64,000 bases of DNA from Sebaldella termitidis ATCC 33386 (GCF_000024405.1 NC_013517.1:1240001-1304000), one strand, 5' to 3'. Positions 8,606 through 17,660 are shown, counted from the stretch's first letter. The notes: generated from the letters alone by a model not told the origin. Program-made: numbers and translations.

Positions 8606-9469
8606 ATGAGAGAATTAATAATTATAACTGGAATGAGCGGTGCCGGTAAATCCGTAACGCTGAAATTTTTTGAAGACAGAGAATATTTCTGTATAGATAA
8701 TTTTCCTATACAGTTATTTCAATATATAGGACAAATATTTCTTGCAAAGGGAAAACGGGATAAAATAGCTGTGAGTATAGATATAAGAGATATGGAGATA
8801 ATAAGTAAATTCGAGGAGCAGCTGGATATTCTGGATGATGAAAAGATAAAATACAGCGTAATCTACCTTGATGCCAAAAACGATATTCTCTTAAACAGAT
8901 ATGAGCTGAGCAGAAGGAAGCATCCTTTGAAGGTTTATGATACTCTTTTGAGTAATATAAAAAAAGAGAGACATCTTATAGAAAAATTAAAGCCAAAAGC
9001 CAATATAGTAATAGATACAAGCACGATTTCCACAAAGGAGCTGTATGAGATACTGGAAAGGGAATATACAAGGGATATTTCAAAGCTGAACATAAATCTT
9101 ACGTCTTTTGGTTTTAAATACGGGATTCCTTTAGATCTGGATCTTATGTTTGATCTGAGGTTTCTGCCGAATCCTTATTACATAGAGGATCTGAAAAATA
9201 AAACAGGCAATCATATAGATGTTTATAATTATGTAGTAGAATCTGAGGAAAGCAAAAAATTTTATAAAATGCTTTTTGATATGCTGGTTTATCTGATACC
9301 TGAATACGAAGAAGAGGGAAAAGCCCACCTTCGTATAGGAATAGGGTGTTCCGGAGGACAGCACAGATCAGTTTCTTATGTGAATAAGCTTCATAAAGAA
9401 TTAAGCGAAGAATTTGATTATAAAATAACATATTATCACAGAGAAGTGGGAGAAAAGGAGATCGTATGA
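8606..9469 (+). CDS. rapZ: RapZ/YvcJ family nucleotide-binding protein (RNase adapter)
   Basis: A P-loop protein of 287 aa. In E. coli RapZ controls GlmZ small-RNA decay and so glucosamine-6-phosphate synthesis; in Firmicutes the orthologue YvcJ binds GTP and affects competence. Walker A is GMSGAGKS at residues 9-16; the C-terminal half has the conserved IGCSGGQHRSVSYV segment. AGAGAGG lies upstream of the ATG. The stop overlaps the uvrC start by four bases (ATGA), so translation is coupled. Which of the two known roles applies here cannot be told, and no yvcK or whiA partner follows. Confidence 0.93.
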   Translation: MRELIIITGMSGAGKSVTLKFFEDREYFCIDNFPIQLFQYIGQIFLAKGKRDKIAVSIDIRDMEIISKFEEQLDILDDEKIKYSVIYLDAKNDILLNRYELSRRKHPLKVYDTLLSNIKKERHLIEKLKPKANIVIDTSTISTKELYEILEREYTRDISKLNINLTSFGFKYGIPLDLDLMFDLRFLPNPYYIEDLKNKTGNHIDVYNYVVESEESKKFYKMLFDMLVYLIPEYEEEGKAHLRIGIGCSGGQHRSVSYVNKLHKELSEEFDYKITYYHREVGEKEIV

Positions 9470-11250
9470 ATAATATAGAGCCTCCTGTAAAGCTGAATGA
9501 GATACCTCTGAATCCCGGCACATATATTATGAAAAATGAAAAAGGTAGGGTAATATATGTAGGGAAAGCCAAAAATCTAAGAAACAGGGTTTCGTCATAT
9601 TTTAAAAATATCAGTTCACATACTGTAAAAACACTCGAACTTGTAAAAAATATAAGAAGCATAGAATTTTTTATATGCCAGAATGAAGTAGAGGCACTTA
9701 TTCTGGAAAATAATCTTATAAAGAAGCATAAGCCGAAATATAATATAATGCTGAAGGATGAGAAAACTTATCCTTATATAAAAATAAGCAAGGAAGCATT
9801 CCCAAAGATAGAAATAGTAAGAAGTACCAAAAAATTAGACAGTAAAGAAGCAGAGTACTTCGGTCCTTATCCAATGGGAATATATTTTGCTGTAAAGTCA
9901 CTTTTGAAGATATTTCCGATAAGGGACTGTAACAGGAATATGGAAAAGCAGTATGACAGACCGTGTCTGAAATATTATATGAATCTTTGTACAGGACCGT
10001 GTGTATATAAGGATTCTGTAACGGAATACAATGAAAATGTAAATAATTTCAGAAATTTTTTAAAGGGACATCAGAATAAAATTCTTGGCAGTCTAGAAGC
10101 CAGAATGAAAGAATTCAGTGAAAACATGGAATTTGAGAGGGCGATAAGAGAAAGAGAAAAGATAGTTTCACTGAAAAAGCTGCTTCAGAATCAGGTAATA
10201 GAATACAGCAAGGAGATAGACGAGGATGTATTTGTTATTGACCAGATAGGAGAAAAATCCTTTATATGTGTTCTGGATATCAGGGAAGGTAAGATTATCA
10301 ATAAAAATCATATTTATGTATCCTTGGAAAATGTTCAGGAGGATGACTTATTCCACAGAATTTTTACGGCATATTATGAAAAAAGAAATATCCCCAAGAA
10401 TATAATTCTGGATAAAAAATATGAAGAAGACGGAGACTTGATAAAAGGCTGGGTAAAGGCCGAAAAAAACAAAGATGTAAAACTGTATTTTCCGTCGATA
10501 GACAGCAGAAGAAAGCAGCTGCTGGAAATGGGATATCTGAACCTGAATGAAGAAGTGGAAAAATATTTTAAACAGAAAAAAATACTTGAAGAAGGGCTTG
10601 CTAAGCTGAAAATAGAGCTTAATCTAAGAAAGCTTCCAAGAAGGATTGACTGCTTTGATATATCCAATATTCAGGGGAAAGATGCCGTAGCGGCTATGAC
10701 AGTGGCAATAGACGGTAATCCAGATCCGTCAAAATACAGACATTTTAAGATACAGACAAAGGATACTCCGGATGACTTCCATATGATGAGAGAGGCTCTC
10801 ACAAGAAGATATTCAAAGATTCCGGATGAGGAATTTCCCGAACTTATATTGATAGATGGAGGAAAAGGGCAGCTTGGTGTGGCAACAGAGGTAATAGATT
10901 CTATAGATAAAAGCCATTTGGTAGATATAATAAGTATAGCCAAAAGAGAAGAAGAAATTTTCAAAAGCAGGGAAAGAGAACCCTATATATTCAGCAAAAG
11001 CGACGAGGCCTTGAAAATACTCCAGAGAATAAGAGATGAAGCGCACAGATTCGGTATTACTTATCACAGAAAATTACGAAGCAAAAGAAATGTAAAAAGT
11101 TTTCTTGATGACATATACGGTATAGGACCGAAACGTAAAAAAGAACTGATAAATAAATTCGGCACAATGAAAAATATAAAAGAAGCTAGTATTGAAGAAT
11201 TAAGGAAAATAGTCCCCGAGGACATCGCAATAAAAATAAAAGAGAGTTAA
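9466..11250 (+). CDS. uvrC: UvrABC system protein C (excinuclease)
   Basis: Makes both incisions in nucleotide excision repair, with UvrB on damaged DNA. 594 aa in the standard order: GIY-YIG nuclease (GTYIM and VIYVGKAKNLRNRV, residues 18-45), Cys-rich segment (RPCLKYYMNLCTGPC, near 165-180), UVR domain (about 200-240), RNase H-like 3' incision domain (RIDCFDISNIQGKDAVAAM, near 392), and C-terminal helix-hairpin-helix (IYGIGPKRKKELINKFG). Translationally coupled to rapZ and followed after 16 bases by a secreted protein gene. Confidence 0.96.
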   Translation: MNNIEPPVKLNEIPLNPGTYIMKNEKGRVIYVGKAKNLRNRVSSYFKNISSHTVKTLELVKNIRSIEFFICQNEVEALILENNLIKKHKPKYNIMLKDEKTYPYIKISKEAFPKIEIVRSTKKLDSKEAEYFGPYPMGIYFAVKSLLKIFPIRDCNRNMEKQYDRPCLKYYMNLCTGPCVYKDSVTEYNENVNNFRNFLKGHQNKILGSLEARMKEFSENMEFERAIREREKIVSLKKLLQNQVIEYSKEIDEDVFVIDQIGEKSFICVLDIREGKIINKNHIYVSLENVQEDDLFHRIFTAYYEKRNIPKNIILDKKYEEDGDLIKGWVKAEKNKDVKLYFPSIDSRRKQLLEMGYLNLNEEVEKYFKQKKILEEGLAKLKIELNLRKLPRRIDCFDISNIQGKDAVAAMTVAIDGNPDPSKYRHFKIQTKDTPDDFHMMREALTRRYSKIPDEEFPELILIDGGKGQLGVATEVIDSIDKSHLVDIISIAKREEEIFKSREREPYIFSKSDEALKILQRIRDEAHRFGITYHRKLRSKRNVKSFLDDIYGIGPKRKKELINKFGTMKNIKEASIEELRKIVPEDIAIKIKES

Positions 11251-11266
11251 AAAAAACGGAGGAAAA

Positions 11267-12295
11267 ATGAAAAAAGCAATCTACATGCTGGTTTTTGTCT
11301 TATTGTCAATAGGTGCTCATGCCGGTCTCTTTGACAGGATAAAATCTGAAATAAAATTAAAAGAAGAAGAAAAACCTATATTTGAAAATGTTACATTATA
11401 TATTGACGGTAAAGAAGTACAGGAAAAAGTCCTGCCGGGAGAATATACGCTGTATCTTTTTGAACTGGATTATCCTAATGATCTTTATAAAAAAATGGAT
11501 TTTCTGAGAGATTTTTCGGAATTTTTGGATTATACCAAGAAAAATAATAAAAAGTATTCAGTTCTTTTAACTAAAGAGATGTTTAGTGATTTTATAGAAA
11601 TAGAAAGCGGAAATACGCTGAAAAGTGAGGCAGTAATAAAAGAACCGGCTTCTTCACTGACTTATGAGCAGACAGAGCTTTTAAAAAATCTTTCCAGAGA
11701 GATAAAAGTAAAAGAATATATGGATACTGATCAGGAAAAGCTGAACAGACAAATTTATGTGCTTTATAGAATACTTGAGAAAAAAGGCTATATAGAGTCA
11801 AACGTTTATACAGAGCTGGATAAGGAAAATCTTATCGAGGAATTAAACGAAAGCAGAAAAAGACTGGTAGACAGATACAAAGTGACTCCTGTAGAGTATT
11901 TTTATAAAGAGGACTATAAGGATATCGATCTGAAAGATTTCTCGGATGAAGTAATGTATAAATTTGAGAAAGATATAGCATTATCCACAAAAATCGAAGA
12001 TCAGGCTTTATTCCCTGATATTTCGCTGACACTTTATATTACTAATTTTGATTCACGTGTAATAGAAGAACTTGCACAAAAGCAGATAAAGCTGAAAAGA
12101 AGAATACTTCTGCTTGATAACAGGCTGTATCACGGCTATACATATAATGAGGAAAATACTGTTATTTTTATGAACGGGAAGCAGCCGCTGTATTATTTTC
12201 CTGATTATCAAATAGATATTAAGCTTATAAAGACAGATGTAAAAAAATTGAGAAATTATGATATGAAATACAATATAAATGACTTTTTTTATTAA
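11267..12295 (+). CDS. Hypothetical secreted protein
   Basis: 342 aa, starting with a cleavable-looking signal peptide (MKKAIYMLVFVLLSIGAHAG). The rest is charged and rich in Lys/Glu/Asp/Tyr, with no membrane segment and no motif I recognise. It has a GGAGG site five bases before ATG 11267 and follows uvrC by 16 bases, so it is probably in the rapZ-uvrC transcript. A likely periplasmic or envelope protein of unknown role, perhaps lineage-specific. Confidence 0.75.
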   Translation: MKKAIYMLVFVLLSIGAHAGLFDRIKSEIKLKEEEKPIFENVTLYIDGKEVQEKVLPGEYTLYLFELDYPNDLYKKMDFLRDFSEFLDYTKKNNKKYSVLLTKEMFSDFIEIESGNTLKSEAVIKEPASSLTYEQTELLKNLSREIKVKEYMDTDQEKLNRQIYVLYRILEKKGYIESNVYTELDKENLIEELNESRKRLVDRYKVTPVEYFYKEDYKDIDLKDFSDEVMYKFEKDIALSTKIEDQALFPDISLTLYITNFDSRVIEELAQKQIKLKRRILLLDNRLYHGYTYNEENTVIFMNGKQPLYYFPDYQIDIKLIKTDVKKLRNYDMKYNINDFFY

Positions 12296-12321
12296 TGTCC
12301 TGCCCGATTCAGGGCATGACA
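12296..12321 (+). promoter_or_regulatory. Intercistronic hairpin ahead of the ABC importer operon
   Basis: TGTC-C-TGCCC (12296-12305) pairs with GGGCA-T-GACA (12312-12321): nine base pairs and one mismatch around a six-base loop. It starts right after the stop of the secreted-protein gene and ends 17 bases before the ATPase start. No T run follows, so it is not a standard terminator. It may be a processing site, or half of a regulator-binding site. Confidence 0.35.
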
Positions 12322-12338
12322 CTGGAAAGGATTCTGGG

Positions 12339-13904
12339 ATGACTATGAATATTGCAAATGAAACAAATGGTGAAACAGAAAAAGAGAAAGCAGGATATAT
12401 CCTGGAGATGGAAAATATACGTAAGGAATTTTTAGGCGGGAAGGTAATAGCGAATGAAGATATTACCTTAAAGGTAAAAAAGGGAGAAATCCATGCAATA
12501 GTCGGTGAAAACGGAGCAGGGAAATCCACACTGATGAAAATGCTGAATGGACTGTATGAGCCTACAAGCGGGAAGATACTCTATAAGGGAAAGGAAATAA
12601 ATATAGATTCACCGTCAGTAGCAGCCAAGACAGGAATAGGAATGGTTTATCAGCACTTTATGCTGGTAGATACTCTTACTGTGGCAGAAAATATGGTTCT
12701 TGGTTTTGAGCCGAGTATAATGGGGAAATTTGATAAGAAGAAGGCAAGACAGGATGTAATAGATGTAGCAGAGAAATACGGACTTAATATAAATCCTGAT
12801 TCAAAAGTAGAAGACCTTTCGGTAGGTATACAGCAGAGAATAGAGATACTGAAAATACTTTTCAAGGGAGCGGAGCTTCTGATATTTGACGAGCCGAGTG
12901 CAGTGCTGACACCGCAGGAGGTAAAGGAACTGTATCAGATAATGAGGAATCTGGTAAAAGAGGGGAAAACAATAATATTCATAACACATAAATTACAGGA
13001 AGTACTTGATGTTTCAGATAATATAACAGTAATAAGAAAAGGAAAGAACGCGGGAAGTATAAAGACAAGCGAGGCAACAAAAGAGATAATAGCCAATATG
13101 ATGGTAGGAAGAAAGGTATTGTTTGAAGTAAACAGACCAGATGTAGAGCTTGGAAAAGACTTAGTAGAAGTACTGAATATGAGAGTAAACGGAGATAACG
13201 GTCTTGAGGCGGTAAAGGGAGTAGACCTGATAATCCATGAAGGAGAAGTACTGGGAATAGCAGGAGTGGAAGGGAACGGTCAGACAGAGCTGATAGAAGC
13301 GTTGGCAGGACTGAGAAAGGTGGAGAAGGGAAGCTTTAGAATAGGAGAGCAGAATCTGACACATTCATCACCGAGAGACAGAAGAGAAAGCGGACTTTCC
13401 CATATACCGGAAGACAGACATAAGAGAGCAGCAATAGATGATTTTACAATAGAGGAAAATATGATACTCGGAGTGGAAAATAATTACTGCCGGGGATCAA
13501 TACTGGATTTTGGAAAAATAACAGAGAAAACAAATGAATATATAAAGAAATATGATATAAGAACCCCTGATTCAAAGGTAAAGTTCGGAGGACTGTCAGG
13601 AGGAAACCAGCAGAAGGTGGTAGTAGCAAGAGAGCTGGAGAAGGAAAATAGATTCATAATAGCGTCACAGCCGACAAGAGGAGTTGATATAGGAGCAATA
13701 GAGATGATCCATAATACAATCCTGAGTGAAAAAAAGAACAAGAAGGCAATACTGGTAGTATCGGCAGAGTTATCCGAGGTAATGAGCTTAAGTGACAAGA
13801 TAGCGGTAATGTATGAAGGAAAAATAGTGGGAGTACTGAAAAGAGAAGAGGCAACGACAGAGAAACTGGGAATATTAATGGCAGGAGGTAAAATTGATGA
13901 ATAA
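12339..13904 (+). CDS. Nucleoside/BMP-type ABC importer, duplicated ATPase
   Basis: A fused double ATP-binding protein, about 521 aa, of the sugar/nucleoside type (NupO/YufO-like). The N-terminal cassette has Walker A GENGAGKST, Q-loop VYQHFML, a degenerate signature LSVGIQQRIEI and Walker B LLIFDEPSAVLTPQE. The C-terminal cassette has a degenerate Walker A (GVEGNGQTELIEALAG), signature LSGGNQQKVVVAREL and SQPTRGVDIGAIE. Start ATG 12339 has AAAGG eight bases upstream; the longer in-frame start at 12279 would overlap the previous gene without a ribosome site. The last codons overlap the first permease gene. Confidence 0.9.
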   Translation: MTMNIANETNGETEKEKAGYILEMENIRKEFLGGKVIANEDITLKVKKGEIHAIVGENGAGKSTLMKMLNGLYEPTSGKILYKGKEINIDSPSVAAKTGIGMVYQHFMLVDTLTVAENMVLGFEPSIMGKFDKKKARQDVIDVAEKYGLNINPDSKVEDLSVGIQQRIEILKILFKGAELLIFDEPSAVLTPQEVKELYQIMRNLVKEGKTIIFITHKLQEVLDVSDNITVIRKGKNAGSIKTSEATKEIIANMMVGRKVLFEVNRPDVELGKDLVEVLNMRVNGDNGLEAVKGVDLIIHEGEVLGIAGVEGNGQTELIEALAGLRKVEKGSFRIGEQNLTHSSPRDRRESGLSHIPEDRHKRAAIDDFTIEENMILGVENNYCRGSILDFGKITEKTNEYIKKYDIRTPDSKVKFGGLSGGNQQKVVVARELEKENRFIIASQPTRGVDIGAIEMIHNTILSEKKNKKAILVVSAELSEVMSLSDKIAVMYEGKIVGVLKREEATTEKLGILMAGGKIDE

Positions 13905-14961
13905 AAAGTATGTGGAAATTTTAACTCCGTTACTGGCGGTATTGACAGCCTTAATAATAGGGGGAATAATAATCCAGCTGAATGGTGTAAATGCATTTGA
14001 GGCATATGGTCAGTTATTTAAGTCGGCATTTTATCAGGCAAATCCGAAGGCACCGTTTATGAGCGGACTGGCAAAGACACTGCTGACGGCAACACCGATG
14101 ATATTTGTGGGATTATCAGTAATGATAGCTTTTAAGGCGGGATTATTTAATATAGGAGCCCAGGGACAGATGATAATGGGCGGAGTAGCAGCAGCAGTAG
14201 TAGGGATATATGTGAAGAATGCTTTTCTGGGTAACTTTGTAACAGCAATAATAGCAGCAGGAATAGCAGGTTTTTTATGGGCTTCGATATCAGGTTATCT
14301 GAAAGCAAAGTTTGGAGTTCATGAGGTAATAAGTACAATAATGTTAAACTATATAGCAATCAATCTGCAGAATTATCTTCTGAACTATCCGTTGAAAGAT
14401 CCGGCATCCCAGAATGTCCAGACAATGAAGGTACTGGAACCGGCAAGATTGTTTTTGCTTGCACCGTCAACAAAACAGAAGCTGAATTTAGGATTTATAC
14501 TGGCAATAGCAGCGGTAATACTGGTATGGTATTTCTTCGGTAAGACAAAACAGGGCTATGAGATGAAGGCAGTAGGTCTGAATGCAGGTTCTGCAGAGAA
14601 TGCGGGAATAAAGATAAAGAAGAATATAATATTTGCAATGGGACTTGCGGGAATACTGGCAGGAATAGGAGGAGCGGAAAGAGTTCTCGGAGGTTCTGCA
14701 CAGTATGCTTATACGGAGCTGATAATGGGAGAGCTTGGCTTTACGGGAGTAGCAGTATCCTTATTGGGGAAAAGTAATCCAATAGGAGTATTTATAGCGG
14801 CGATCTTTTATGCCTCGCTGGAAATAGGCGGGCAGAGTCTTCAGAGTATGAGGATACCGAAAGAAGTGGTATATATAATCCAGGCATTAATAATAATATT
14901 TGTGGCAGGAGAAAATCTATTCAGATATATGTTATCAAAAAGAGGAGGTAAAAAACAATGA
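13897..14961 (+). CDS. Nucleoside/BMP-type ABC importer permease 1
   Basis: 354-aa membrane subunit of the BPD_transp_2 family (NupP/YufP-like). Eight to ten hydrophobic segments are visible, with the family region MIFVGLSVMIAFKAGLFNIG and the conserved GLNAGSAENAGI loop. ATG 13897 has GGAGG eight bases upstream and overlaps the ATPase stop by eight bases. The partner permease begins within its stop codon. With the ATPase and the second permease it forms a complete membrane complex; the substrate is probably a nucleoside, by family analogy. Confidence 0.9.
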   Translation: MNKKYVEILTPLLAVLTALIIGGIIIQLNGVNAFEAYGQLFKSAFYQANPKAPFMSGLAKTLLTATPMIFVGLSVMIAFKAGLFNIGAQGQMIMGGVAAAVVGIYVKNAFLGNFVTAIIAAGIAGFLWASISGYLKAKFGVHEVISTIMLNYIAINLQNYLLNYPLKDPASQNVQTMKVLEPARLFLLAPSTKQKLNLGFILAIAAVILVWYFFGKTKQGYEMKAVGLNAGSAENAGIKIKKNIIFAMGLAGILAGIGGAERVLGGSAQYAYTELIMGELGFTGVAVSLLGKSNPIGVFIAAIFYASLEIGGQSLQSMRIPKEVVYIIQALIIIFVAGENLFRYMLSKRGGKKQ

Positions 14962-15812
14962 TGGAAATATTAGGACAAATCTTGATGTTGGCCCCTCCGA
15001 TATTAATAACAGCAGTAGGAGCATGTTTTACGGAAATAACAGGAGTAACGAACCTTGGTTTAGAGGGAATGATGTTATGCGGAGCATTTGCAGGAGCGAC
15101 AGTATCATATTATACAGGTAATCCTTATATGGGATTAATAGCAGGAGTACTGGCAGGGGGAATAATATCTCTGGTCCATGCGTTTATAAGTATAAACTTA
15201 CGAGGAAACCAGATAGTAAGCGGAGTTGCGATAAACCTTCTTGCAGTTGCACTGACCTCCTATCTGATAAAGGTATTGTTTAAGGTAGCGGGTTCGACAC
15301 CTGCAGCACCGAGACAGGCAAGTCTGATGTTTGTACTGATACTGATATACGGTTTGGCAATAATATCGAATTATATAATGTACGGAACAGTATTGGGACT
15401 GAGAATGAGAGCAGTGGGAGAGCATCCGCTGGCAGCGGATACAGTGGGAATAAATGTATATTTGATAAGATATATAGGAGTAGTAATGTCAGGACTGTAT
15501 GCAGGACTGGGAGGAGCATATATGACGACGGTAATGCTGCCTTCATTCAGCAATAACATGTCGGCGGGAAGAGGATTTATGGCAATGGCAGCGATGATAT
15601 TCGGAAAGTGGAAGCCTTGGGGAGCAATGCTTGCGAGTTTCTTATTTGCCTTTGGAAGTGTACTGGAGGTCCAGTTAAAGATCCATTATCCGAACTTTCC
15701 GCAGCAGTTTTTGGCGATGATTCCGTATGTACTGACACTGCTTGCCTTGGTAGGCTTTGTAGGGAAGGCAAAGGCACCGGCTTCTTCGGGACAGCCTTAT
15801 GAAAAACAGTAA
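14958..15812 (+). CDS. Nucleoside/BMP-type ABC importer permease 2
   Basis: 284-aa BPD_transp_2 permease (NupQ/YufQ-like). The N-terminal ITGVTNLGLEGMMLCGAF and the later RAVGEHPLAADTVGINV are typical. ATG 14958 overlaps the preceding stop (ATGA) after AGGAGG; ATG 14961 is an equally possible start. It ends the operon. No BmpA-like substrate-binding lipoprotein gene is on either side, although related operons usually have one first. Confidence 0.9.
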   Translation: MMEILGQILMLAPPILITAVGACFTEITGVTNLGLEGMMLCGAFAGATVSYYTGNPYMGLIAGVLAGGIISLVHAFISINLRGNQIVSGVAINLLAVALTSYLIKVLFKVAGSTPAAPRQASLMFVLILIYGLAIISNYIMYGTVLGLRMRAVGEHPLAADTVGINVYLIRYIGVVMSGLYAGLGGAYMTTVMLPSFSNNMSAGRGFMAMAAMIFGKWKPWGAMLASFLFAFGSVLEVQLKIHYPNFPQQFLAMIPYVLTLLALVGFVGKAKAPASSGQPYEKQ

Positions 15813-15859
15813 TATATAAAGGGATATATAAAATTCTTTTGAAAGAGCGGGTGTTTGGA

Positions 15860-16549
15860 ATGTTAAATACAGGAGAAATACTGGAAAAGTATCTAAAGGG
15901 CAGAATGAGTATGACGGATCTGGCAGGATTACTGGGGATTACGCCGCAGTATATCAGCAGTGTACTGAATAATACCAAAAGACCTTCCAAAAATTTTCTG
16001 GAAAAGTTTTATATGATTTTTGATGTAATGGAGGAAGATAAAGAAAATATAGAGAATTATGAAGAATTTAGACGTCTTCCCGAAAATTTTCAAAAAGAAT
16101 ATTTGAAATTAAAAGAAAAAAATTCAAAAAACACTCCAAAAGGCTCAGGAATATTAAAATTTCCATTGAAGGCTATTGTGGAATCAGGACTGGGACTTTT
16201 GAATGAACTGGAAAAAGAGGAATATATAAGTATTCCGGAAACAGATTCTGTTTCTGAAAACAGCTTTTTTATAAAGATATACGGAAATGAACTGGAACCC
16301 GAGTTTATAAATAAGGATATGCTTCTTATGGATCCTGAAAGCTGCGGTGAATTATATCTTATGAATAACAAAATCTGTGTTTTGAAGCATAATAATGAAT
16401 TATTTCTGAGAAGAGTAGAGTACTTTAAAGAGGTAGTTATTCTCAGATGTATTAATAATAAGCTTAATCCCATAGTTATTACAGGTGAAAATATTGAAAA
16501 AATCCAGTGTACGGGGCGTGTAAGACAGATTATAAGATATCTGGAATAA
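15860..16549 (+). CDS. XRE-family regulator with degenerate S24 (LexA/CI-like) domain
   Basis: About 229 aa. An N-terminal helix-turn-helix (MSMTDLAGLLGITPQYISSV) is followed by a linker and a C-terminal S24-like fold (FFIKIYGNELEPEFINKDML). In active LexA/CI proteins the G-D/N-S-M motif carries the catalytic Ser and a downstream Lys completes the dyad. Here the Ser position is Glu (GNELEP) and the Lys region reads LRRVE, so self-cleavage is unlikely. ATG 15860 is chosen over TTG 15839; neither has a strong ribosome site. The gene follows the ABC importer by under 50 bases with no clear terminator, so it might be co-transcribed. Confidence 0.75.
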   Translation: MLNTGEILEKYLKGRMSMTDLAGLLGITPQYISSVLNNTKRPSKNFLEKFYMIFDVMEEDKENIENYEEFRRLPENFQKEYLKLKEKNSKNTPKGSGILKFPLKAIVESGLGLLNELEKEEYISIPETDSVSENSFFIKIYGNELEPEFINKDMLLMDPESCGELYLMNNKICVLKHNNELFLRRVEYFKEVVILRCINNKLNPIVITGENIEKIQCTGRVRQIIRYLE

Positions 16550-16718
16550 TCTAAAAACTTAATATACTGATAAAATAATAGATTTGTAATTAATCGAATG
16601 CAGAGTAATAGATAGTTATCGAATAAATATATTAATTAACTTAATAGAAACATTATGTTTTTTTGTATTTTTTTTAAAAATATGCTATGATATACAAAAA
16701 ATATTACAGGGGGATGAA
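16550..16718 (+). promoter_or_regulatory. AT-rich intergenic region upstream of the second XRE gene
   Basis: Very AT-rich. The pentamer CGAAT, each time after a T, occurs at about 16594 and 16620 within similar AT contexts, and a TATGAT box (near 16686) sits suitably before the gene. GGGGGATGAA provides a ribosome site. The paired CGAAT sites could be operators, but only two short copies are seen. Confidence 0.3.
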
Positions 16719-17339
16719 ATGTTTTTAGATTTGTTAAAGAGACATATTGAGGAAAGGGGACAGAGATTTTCACAGATAGCAAAATATCTGGATAAATCTG
16801 TTTCTTATGTTAATGAGATTCATAAAGGGAGAAGAGAAATAAAGCTTAATGATATCGTTAAGTTTACAGAAGCTTTGGAGCTGGATTTTCATGATAAAGT
16901 AGAGTTTATAGAGTTATATTTGTCTGAAAAATATCCTGAGTTATTTAAAGTACTGAAAATGAATGTCAGTGCAATTGAGAGTATTCCTGTTCTTGAAACG
17001 GAAAATGTCCTGAATTACAGGGAAAAAACAGAAAGCTATATGCATATACCTGTTATTTACTCCAATATAAAAGGAGTGCTGGCAATAAAGCTTGAAAAAG
17101 ATTTTTTGGAAAATAAATTTTTGAAAGACGATTATTTGATTTTGAAATTAAGAGAAAATTCTGGTTTTACAGAGGAATGTCTGGGAAAATATATTCTTTA
17201 TCCAGAAGAAAACGGGATATATCTTGATAAGCTGACTGAAAACAGCGGGAAATATTATTTTCTTGTCAAAAATGCCGAAATACCGGATACTAGTAAAATA
17301 ATTGGTTACGTAATAGGTAAGTATACTGATATTTATTAG
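16719..17339 (+). CDS. XRE-family regulator with S24-like C-terminal domain, catalytic residues not seen
   Basis: 206 aa: N-terminal helix-turn-helix (FSQIAKYLDKSVSYVNEIHK, about residues 17-36) and a C-terminal region (YMHIPVIYSNIKGVLAIKLE, then DDYLILKL) with the layout of a CI/LexA-type dimerisation domain but no Ser/Lys dyad. It has the same overall plan as the gene upstream but low identity. It stands between two other small regulators with no phage structural or integrase genes nearby. DNA target and signal unknown. Confidence 0.65.
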   Translation: MFLDLLKRHIEERGQRFSQIAKYLDKSVSYVNEIHKGRREIKLNDIVKFTEALELDFHDKVEFIELYLSEKYPELFKVLKMNVSAIESIPVLETENVLNYREKTESYMHIPVIYSNIKGVLAIKLEKDFLENKFLKDDYLILKLRENSGFTEECLGKYILYPEENGIYLDKLTENSGKYYFLVKNAEIPDTSKIIGYVIGKYTDIY

Positions 17340-17352
17340 TTTTAATTTATAA

Positions 17353-17380
17353 TTGACTTTTTACACTAAAAGTGTATAAT
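17353..17380 (+). promoter_or_regulatory. Promoter with palindromic operator, third XRE gene
   Basis: TTGACT (17353-17358) and TATAAT (17375-17380) are 16 bases apart. The spacer and the first bases of the -10 box hold a perfect palindrome TACACT-AAA-AGTGTA (17362-17376). A protein bound there would block the polymerase, so autoregulation by one of the adjacent XRE proteins is likely but not shown. Confidence 0.6.
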
Positions 17381-17387
17381 ATTAATA

Positions 17388-17660
17388 ATGAAACTAAAAG
17401 TCAATTCGGAAAGGGTGGTTTTGGTGGAAAGGAATACAAATTTCAGACTTATAGCAAATGTCGAAAGAATTCTTCAGGAAAGAAACAGAGAAAGAGAAAA
17501 GGAGAATCTTCCGAAAATCAGAAAAAAAGATCTGGATTCACGGGCAAATGATACCTTGTACAGACTCAGACATAATCTGAATTATCCTAATCTTTCTACA
17601 ATTATGAAATGGGCGAATGTTCTTGATGTGGATATAAGTGAGTTTTTTCAGCCTATTTAG
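17388..17660 (+). CDS. Small XRE/Cro-type helix-turn-helix regulator
   Basis: A single helix-turn-helix domain, 79-90 aa: FRLIANVERILQER, then RANDTLYRLRHNLNYPNLS as turn and recognition helix, and a VLDVDISEFFQPI end typical of short Cro/CI-type repressors. The ATG at 17388 lies about eight bases after the -10 box, which would make it nearly leaderless. A start at TTG 17421 or GTG 17424, preceded by GGAAAGGGTGG, is at least as likely. A good terminator follows. Confidence 0.7.
   Translation: MKLKVNSERVVLVERNTNFRLIANVERILQERNREREKENLPKIRKKDLDSRANDTLYRLRHNLNYPNLSTIMKWANVLDVDISEFFQPI

Noticed and set aside
15860-17660. Prophage or integrated element around the XRE regulators
   Set aside because: No integrase, recombinase, structural gene, attachment repeat or tRNA is seen; the flanks are ordinary metabolic operons.
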